Of a DNA stretch of 64,000 nucleotides, positions 57,301 to 64,000 are shown one piece after another (the first letter of the stretch is position 1; each line of letters opens with the position of its first letter). The notes below the pieces were generated by a model. That model was not told where the DNA came from and made no database searches. It saw only the letters and a list, made by a program, of their open reading frames with translations. The position numbers and the translations under genes were made by a program. Location: positions 7,121,104-7,185,103 of the forward strand of contig NC_051105.1 in assembly GCF_901709675.1 (NCBI RefSeq), read 5' to 3'. This stretch comes from Syngnathus acus (taxonomy: Eukaryota; Chordata; Actinopteri; Syngnathiformes; Syngnathidae).

Positions 57301-60300
57301 GTGCTGGATGCACACTCATCCAGATCTGGAAATCACAAGAATTTTTACTTTTCCGACCGCAGATCCTTTTCCTGAATATTATCTTTGATTCACCTTACCG
57401 ACACAATCGTATTTGCCATCGAGATATTTCAAATCGAATCCATCCCGGCACTTGCAGAAGTAGCTGCCGAATGTGTTCACACATTGCCTGTTATATGGAC
57501 AAAGGTTGCTTCCGGTAGCGCATTCATCGACATCTAAAGGGAAATCAAACACAAAATGCAGAATCACTCGACCAATCAGAGTATCAACTGGTTAAAAGTT
57601 GTTTCCTTCTTTTGATGTTCATGTGGATGCACTATTTTGCCTTCAGGTGAGGCTTTATTTCTATTTTATGAGTGCGTCAAGAGTTTATGCCTTATAAATG
57701 TCAGGAATGGTAACTTGGCTGAAATGAAAACATGTACAACATTTTTTTTCCCCAGTTTTTGTTGGCTCGAAGTAGGCTCTGAAATGTCTCCAACTCCTTT
57801 ATCTGTGCCCAAGCCAAGTTGGCTCTATTTTAACTCAGAAAGCGTAGTGGAACTACAAACCTTAATTGCCTCCCTCTGATTTACCAGCCAAGCACGCAAT
57901 AGCCACAAATTAGAAATTTTATAGAGTTGTCCCCTACGCATAAAACTCCCTCATACATTGGAATCAAGCCAAAGCCAATTCCTTCCCCCCTTTGTATCCC
58001 GAGTTTCCTCTTCTTGTCTTACATCCTACTTTGATCTGTCTTTGGTTGCACCATATGTTAGACATTTTTTTTTTTTTTAACAACAGTTTCTTTGCAAGTG
58101 TTTTTTTTTTTCTCCTCACCTACGCAAGTCCTCTCATCTGGTGCCAATCGCAGTCCCACCGAGGGGCAGAGGCAGCGAATCTCCCCATCAACTTCCTCAC
58201 AGCCATACTGACAATGAGCGAGTGAGCAGGTCCTGGAATCTAACATGCACAGTCAGCAAAAAAAAAAAAATCATAAAAACCTAACACATGATGTGCAAAG
58301 ACCTGGTGGGACTCACTTCCGCAAGATCCATCAGGCAATAAAGTGTACCCGTTGAGGCAGTAACACTTGTAACTGCCGTGGGTGTTCATGCAACGATGTT
58401 CACACGGGCGAGGGATCAAGCCACATTCGTTTAAATCTTCAAAAGAGAAAGAAATCATATTTTTCATGTCTCCAACTGGAAGCAGTGCTTTACAATCCAA
58501 TCTTTTGAGGCGGAATGCATATTCACCCTGATTGCATGTTTTTCCCGTGTATCCCGGGTAGCACTTGCATTTATTGGGCCCGACGCAGTCGCCGTGCTTG
58601 CAGCCCGGCTCGCACTGGGCTGGAAAAACGTTTAGCGTGAAGAAGCAGACAAATATTAATCGTTGGAAGGTGAGGAAAAGATGGATTATTGTCAAACCAC
58701 AAATATTAGGCTTCCAGTGTGGTTTAAGAAACTCCACTTCACGTTTTTTTACGACAACAATGGACTTTAAGGAGCATGGAATATTCTTAATACAGACTAC
58801 AGAGGCTAGCCAGGCGGAATTTTGCAGGAGTTTTGTGTAATCACGCAATGACGAGGCTTCCCATGGTTAGATAATTAGCTGCTTGACAATGTCAGTGGTA
58901 GCATCTGGAGTGCGTATAAAATACTTGAAAACAGATGGCTCCACTTCCCCCATTCTGTTTCGGTGCCATTCAGCTCAAACAGTGACTCGCGAAAAAAAAA
59001 AAAAAAGTGATACCTTTTCCAGGTTGTCCCAAAAAAGATTTTGTTGGTTTGACGTGGTTGAGGTTTAGTTCTTCCACACCAAATTCCAAATCCTTTTTGG
59101 GACCTTCCTTGTTCACTGAGGCACGGTGTTCATAAAATAGTCTTTACCCAGACAGTCCGACAAAGTTGAAAGCATCCAGTTTTTCAAAATTTATAGATAA
59201 AACACAGAATTTGATTCTTGGACCAATCCCTGATTATGATTAGAAGGGTTTGACTTGACCTTTCTTACCCTCACACTGGCCTCTGCGATTTTTCTTCCAA
59301 CCATAGCAACACTCCAGCTTCCTGCCGTAGCGACACACACCTGGTTGGCTTCCAGTGGAAACTTGTCTCAGCTGCCTTTATGGAGGAGCAAAGAGAGGTT
59401 CAAGGTAAGATGTGTAATCTTATTGTCAAAAACATAATTTATGGACACTTTGCTTTTGCTGCTTAGATGTTCTCTTGACATTGAAACACGTGTAGCTTGG
59501 TAGTCCATGTAAGCATGTCCAACACATCCACAGTCCAACTAAGTTGCCATTTTTGAGGTTAATTATAGCAGTGGTGTGAAAACACAACATCTGCCTACAT
59601 GTTCCCTTCGGTGATAAAAGTAGGATTCCCCATGGAGCAACAATCAGTTGACAGGATGTCGGTTATAGAAGGTGTAAATCACCCTAATCAGACTCTTCCT
59701 GCTTCCTGCACCTTGACGCTTTATGCAACATCTCATTACCCTCGGCCAAGCACAAAGCGTACGGTTGCGGTTCGTATGTTCGGACATGACGGGCAAAACT
59801 AGATTTGGGGTTTTCCTTAAATGTCATTTTATTCAGCAAAGGTATCGGTACTTGGTATCGGTACCGGTGATAACGCAATAGTTGAATTCTTGTACTGGTA
59901 TTGGTCTGAGAAAAAAAAAGAGTGGCGTTGAACATCTCTAGAGTTCTTTTTATTTATTTTTTTAAACTTTTTTAATTTACAGCCACTTACTGGTTCTTTG
60001 TCCAGTCACATTTTCCCAGGAACTTATCCTCGCAACAGTTAAGCACTGACTCTGCATTATTGCAAAACTTGAAATGGTATTTCGGATACAAAATGTCCTG
60101 GCCATCCTTTTATCCTCCAGGATCTGAGAAGTTGGCACTTACATTTCAAACAGATAGACAAACAAACCCGAGTCAAGTGCGCCACGGATTTTATGATCTT
60201 GGCGCAAGTCTACGTTCCATTCAGTGATATTCAAGTGTACTCTGTTTTTTTCAGCCGGCATCTTCCTCCACTCCTGTGCATGTCAGGCATCACATTTAAA

Positions 60301-60807
60301 ATAACGAGAGATTGCATTACACTTGTATATTTATACCCCGTAGTAAATGAAGTCCTTTTACACAGAGATTAAACATCTCAGGAATGCATAGTAGGATGAG
60401 TCGCTGGGAAGTTTTGACACCAAATAGACTCAGTTTGGCAGTGGCAGGCAGCAAACCCCTTGAAAGTGGTCTCGGCTCCGGTGGGACTTGAGGAATCCGA
60501 GACAGGAGTTAAATTAACCAAAATAGCCCAAGGGAGAGTGACAGGTGCCCTTTAACTTCCTTTGCCCCATTTAACCAACTGTTGGAGTGCAAACATGCAA
60601 TTATAATTAAAAAAAATGTCAAGCGGGTGTAAAGATTTAAAACAGGCTGGGTTTCGTGGTATTGTTAAATCAAATATATGCTGTTAAAAAACAACCATTT
60701 AACTCACAAATGCTCAAAATGCTTACAACTCACCTTCGTGCTTCTGCATCTCGAGATGAGATGTGGAGCAGGAGCAAAAGTGCACTGACGACAGTGATTG
60801 GAGTCAT
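54353..60807 (-). CDS. egfl6: epidermal growth factor-like protein 6 (MAEG), complete
   Basis: Secreted matrix protein of the epidermis and hair-follicle or skeletal niches that binds integrin. Exons: 60807-60734, 59366-59269, 58619-58527, 58436-58317, 58239-58120, 57533-57399, 57325-57203, 56436-56194, 55227-55159, 55074-54979, 54801-54539, 54460-54353. They sum to 1542 nt, 513 residues (human 553), and all phases close. Seen: a signal peptide in exon 1 ([18 protein letters not shown]), an N-terminal Cys-rich unit ([15 protein letters not shown]), EGF-type repeats with one per exon in the middle and calcium-binding starts (DLNEC, DVDEC, DLDEC), a Glu-rich linker, RGD at 331-333 (NPRGDVF, as in human) and a C-terminal MAM domain from about 359. 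The linker lacks the basic stretch of the human protein. The exon 2 acceptor is uncertain: CAG five bases upstream would give an immediate stop, so the CTGAG site is used here. Confidence 0.93.
59815..59925 (+). repeat. dispersed repeat with GGTATC words, copy 3
   Basis: GGTATCGGTACTTGGTATCG then GTACCGGTGATAA and TTGTACTGGTATTGGTCTGA. It belongs to the same word family as copies 1 and 2 and lies in egfl6 intron 1. Confidence 0.5.
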
Positions 60808-63800
60808 CGCTGGGAGTTCTCGGACTGGCTTTTGTGTTGCGGTTCTCTCTATAGCTCCTGTGCAAGAGCAGATCTCACACTTTTCTATTTGCACAATCTA
60901 CGCTGTGTTGCATTTACTTCCACAACAAAGGCACCTCCAGGAAAGGAAAAAGGTATTTCTCTTCAAAGCTGCAGCACTACTCAGTGTCCCATTATTTGCT
61001 CTTTCCTCTCTGGAAATATAGAAGTGGGGAGCGCTAGGGTGGTTGTGAAGTAGGGGTGGGTGGGTAAGTGGGGTGGGGATTATGTCTGCTCACTGAAACC
61101 CAATACACATACCACATGGAATTCCTACTGCAGGTCTGCAAAGAGAATGAAAACAACTCAAATTGATCCAGTTTTTGTCTTACCTGTGATAACTTTAACA
61201 TGCATTAGCCTGACCTGTATAGGCGTCACGTGATAATCAATAAATTGTCACCACTCACACTTAGGCCTCTCATAAATTATAAACTCTCATACGTCAACAT
61301 CTGCTCCCCTCAAACCTCAATGATGAATGGCTTTATGATTTAATGGTAATTTGGTAACCATGCAGCTTCATTGATCATAGTTGTTGTAAACCACATAATC
61401 ATGTAAACTAGGGCACTGAAACTGATTCAGAGCCATCAACATCTGTTAGACTTGCATTGAAGCCCTGGTTAAAAAAAAAAGAACAAAAAAAGTCGTACGT
61501 CTCCATGGGCTTCTGTCAGCCTTGACCATAAATTGACCACAAGAGGGCGCTCCAAACCGGTATTGGTGATTACTAAAGCATTAAAAGACATCTGGACCCC
61601 TAATTTCATGTTGCCAAAGTTCACTTCGAGTATAGCTTGGTGTGGTACAGCTGTCAAGACCATCAAAAACGTACTATCTCTGACCGCTGATATTTCACTT
61701 AGTTTTAATGGGGAACATTAAAATGGGATTTGATAGTTTGACAATATGCACCATGTGTTCATTTTAATGCACTTCTTTCTTCAGTATAGTTTCAAATGTG
61801 ACCATTTTGGAAACTTAGCTGATGAAGCAAAAAGGTTCCCATTTATGCGTATCCAACCTGTTTGCTTATTATATTGTTGCTTTGAGAACGTTTATTGCAC
61901 AGTTAACTGTTAAACCAGTAGGGGGAGCCCTGCCCCAATATGCATGAAAGCATCCAGTCGTTGGCTGAACAAAAGGTTGCAGCTCTTTGTGGCAATCGTT
62001 GGCAAATATGAAATTGAATGAGTGGCTTAATAGGTCTGGTAGAGCTTTTGTACTGATTCTGTTGTAAATATTCTACAAGGCTGTGATAATCAGTTGATAT
62101 GCTGTAGTGATATATTTCATCATTCATAGTTTTATTTTTTTTGACAGAAAGCTTGTCACATTCAGTGCAGTTCTTTGTGTATCGTAACTGTCCAGTGAAA
62201 AACAGGTCTTTCCCATCATAACAACAAAAAAGTGGTGATACTTTCTCAATAGACACCATCGATTTGCTTCAGATAATTTGCTTTATTGCAAACATAGGCG
62301 GCCATTGATTGTGTTGTTTCCCGTCACTATTTCAAAAGTGTTCGGTAGGAAAACCTCTAATGCATCTGCTATATAATGCAACTCTGTGGATTTAAAAATG
62401 CATGTTGCAAATAATTATGTAGGCCTTGTTAACCCAAACATTGCATCGTGGCCACTCCGCAAGAACTCATTCCGACAAACGCAGTAAGTTAAATAGATGC
62501 CAAGCTTTCAAACAATAAGTTCTAATTTGATAACGCAGTGAAAGGCGATATCGGACTCCCCATTCCTCAGTCAACGTGGAGACACGCTCATCCACTCAGA
62601 GTCATCAGGAGCAAAGCTTTTACTATAAAAGGAGACGTATGACAGTTGATGGGTGACTTTGTAATACGCATACGCAACCACATCCTGCCCTCAGCGGGCG
62701 ATGACACGCACGGTCTGCAAGACGGACTGAAATAAGTATGTGCTAATAAAACACACTTTGAGCTTATGTACTTTCAGCGTACAATAGTTTTTATTTCCTT
62801 CTAAGTGGGAAAAGTTACATTTTGATTCATTTGTTAGTTTGTTAGTTGGCTATTTGGAAACATTACAATTAAAGTTATTTCCAATTGCAAAGTCCACCAA
62901 ATGGGGCAGTGACCTACCAGAAATGGTGAAAAGGACATTCTACGTGTTAAATTCTGTTTAATATAAGGGGCAGGTTTAGAATTGTTCCAGCCGAAAAGAG
63001 GTATTCGCTCTACTGAGTGCCTTTCTTGTTCATGTGAAGAAGTCTGTTGCGCAATAGTGAATTTGACACTACTATGATTGATGTATGTATCTCCAAAGGA
63101 CTGTCAAATGATGAGGGATCAAATTTGATGAAGCTGTAAAAAATCCTATCTGGGTTGGAATCTTGTGGAATTCCTTTGTGAAGATTGCATGTTCTTCTTG
63201 TGCGTGTGTAGGTTTTCATTTTGTGTGTGTTGGGGGGGGGGGGGGGGCATTCATGAAGAAGCCAGACAGACGCCCTGTTATTTTTATATTTTTTTCATTG
63301 GATTTCCTGGTTCAAAACATGATTGTGGTTTATTATTTCTGTCTCAGACAATGCTAAGCGGTAACATGACTTCACTTTTTTTTTAACTTGTTATAGTGAT
63401 GTTGGTGTCAAGCGTAATGCTGACCTATCACCTCACTACAGAACAGCATGAACCGTTCACTTCCCTTTTTGTGCTTCCTGCCGCATCACGCACGGCGCAT
63501 TGGAATTTCAAAATCCGAATGCCCCGACGGTCACCCAAAAATATGCCTCACAAGTTGCACAGAAATAATAATTTAATCAAATTTCATGAGACTTAGTTGA
63601 GTTTATTTCAGCAATAGAAAACAATTCACTCTTGCATGTGCATCTAGACCAAAATACTTGTCGACTGGGATTGCGCAAACAACGATAGATTCACTGTGAC
63701 AATCAAAGTGTCTCGGAAGCAGCATTTAACCCGTTCACGTAATGTTGGAATCAATGTGGCTACATTGTTTGGTTTTAACTTTGTGCCCATCAACTTAAGC

Positions 63801-64000
63801 CTCCTGAAAATGAAAAGAAAAACTTCATTTCCTGTTTCTAGCTGGGGCTGAGTTTGTTGTTATTGCTAAACTGGGTAGTATTATCTTTTTAAAGTTCACA
63901 TTTTTAATAAAGATCTTATAATGGACCGCCATTCCATTCTGGTGCACTAATGCAACTAATTTTGCAGCGTATTTATCGTTACATAGAGGGCCATGCAGAT
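60808..64000. other. egfl6 upstream region, no gene seen
   Basis: The first few hundred bases should hold the egfl6 5' UTR and promoter. The rest has no credible exon. A TATAAAAG at 62,624-62,631 in a locally GC-richer block (62,540-62,760) could mark a promoter for a gene beyond the right edge, but nothing confirms it. A run of 16 G lies at 63,232-63,247. Confidence 0.45.
63232..63247 (+). repeat. 16-base poly-G run
   Basis: Uninterrupted G tract after a GT-rich stretch in the egfl6 upstream region. Confidence 0.9.

Noticed and set aside
62624-62631. TATAAAAG as promoter of an unseen gene
   Set aside because: A single TATA word in AT-rich DNA, with no exon downstream inside the window.

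Overview
This is a vertebrate nuclear window, most likely from a ray-finned fish. The genes are intron-rich with GT-AG splice sites. Many introns are only 68-100 nt, and the dispersed repeats resemble families common in teleost genomes. Six protein-coding genes could be reconstructed exon by exon with consistent splice phases: glra2 (-), gpm6b (+), ofd1 (-), trappc2 (+), rab9a (-) and egfl6 (-). The gene set and order match human Xp22.2 (GLRA2, GPM6B, OFD1, TRAPPC2, RAB9A, EGFL6) without GEMIN8 and TCEANC, so this is an old conserved block. No bacterial, plasmid, phage or CRISPR features were seen.

Layout. 1-11 kb: glra2, glycine receptor alpha-2, nine coding exons plus a duplicated, mutually exclusive exon 3 (3A/3B). 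11-21 kb: a gene desert with motif-rich, possibly regulatory sequence, including two perfect RFX X-boxes. 21.2-42.5 kb: gpm6b, a four-membrane-segment proteolipid with a 15 kb first intron and two alternative last exons giving different cytoplasmic tails. 43.6-49.3 kb: ofd1, 22 coding exons in 5.7 kb, full length. 49.3-49.9 kb: a head-to-head ofd1/trappc2 promoter with a CRE, an ETS site and an X-box-like site. 49.9-50.6 kb: trappc2, which contains a minor-spliceosome AT-AC intron. 52.1-53.9 kb: rab9a, one coding exon with upstream non-coding exons and a perfect CLEAR-type E-box. 54.4-60.8 kb: egfl6, a secreted protein with EGF repeats, an RGD site and a MAM domain. 60.8-64 kb: no gene seen.

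The genes do not form one pathway. glra2 and gpm6b are neuronal membrane genes. ofd1 acts at the centriole and cilium, trappc2 in ER-Golgi traffic, rab9a in late endosome-to-Golgi transport, and egfl6 in extracellular matrix. Shared regulation is plausible only for the ofd1/trappc2 pair. I found no wholly new system. The most interesting points are the tandem glra2 exons, the loss of the codon at the known GlyR recoding site, the alternative gpm6b tails, the 94-nt AT-AC intron, a CAA/poly-Gln tract in ofd1, and the X-box and CLEAR sites.
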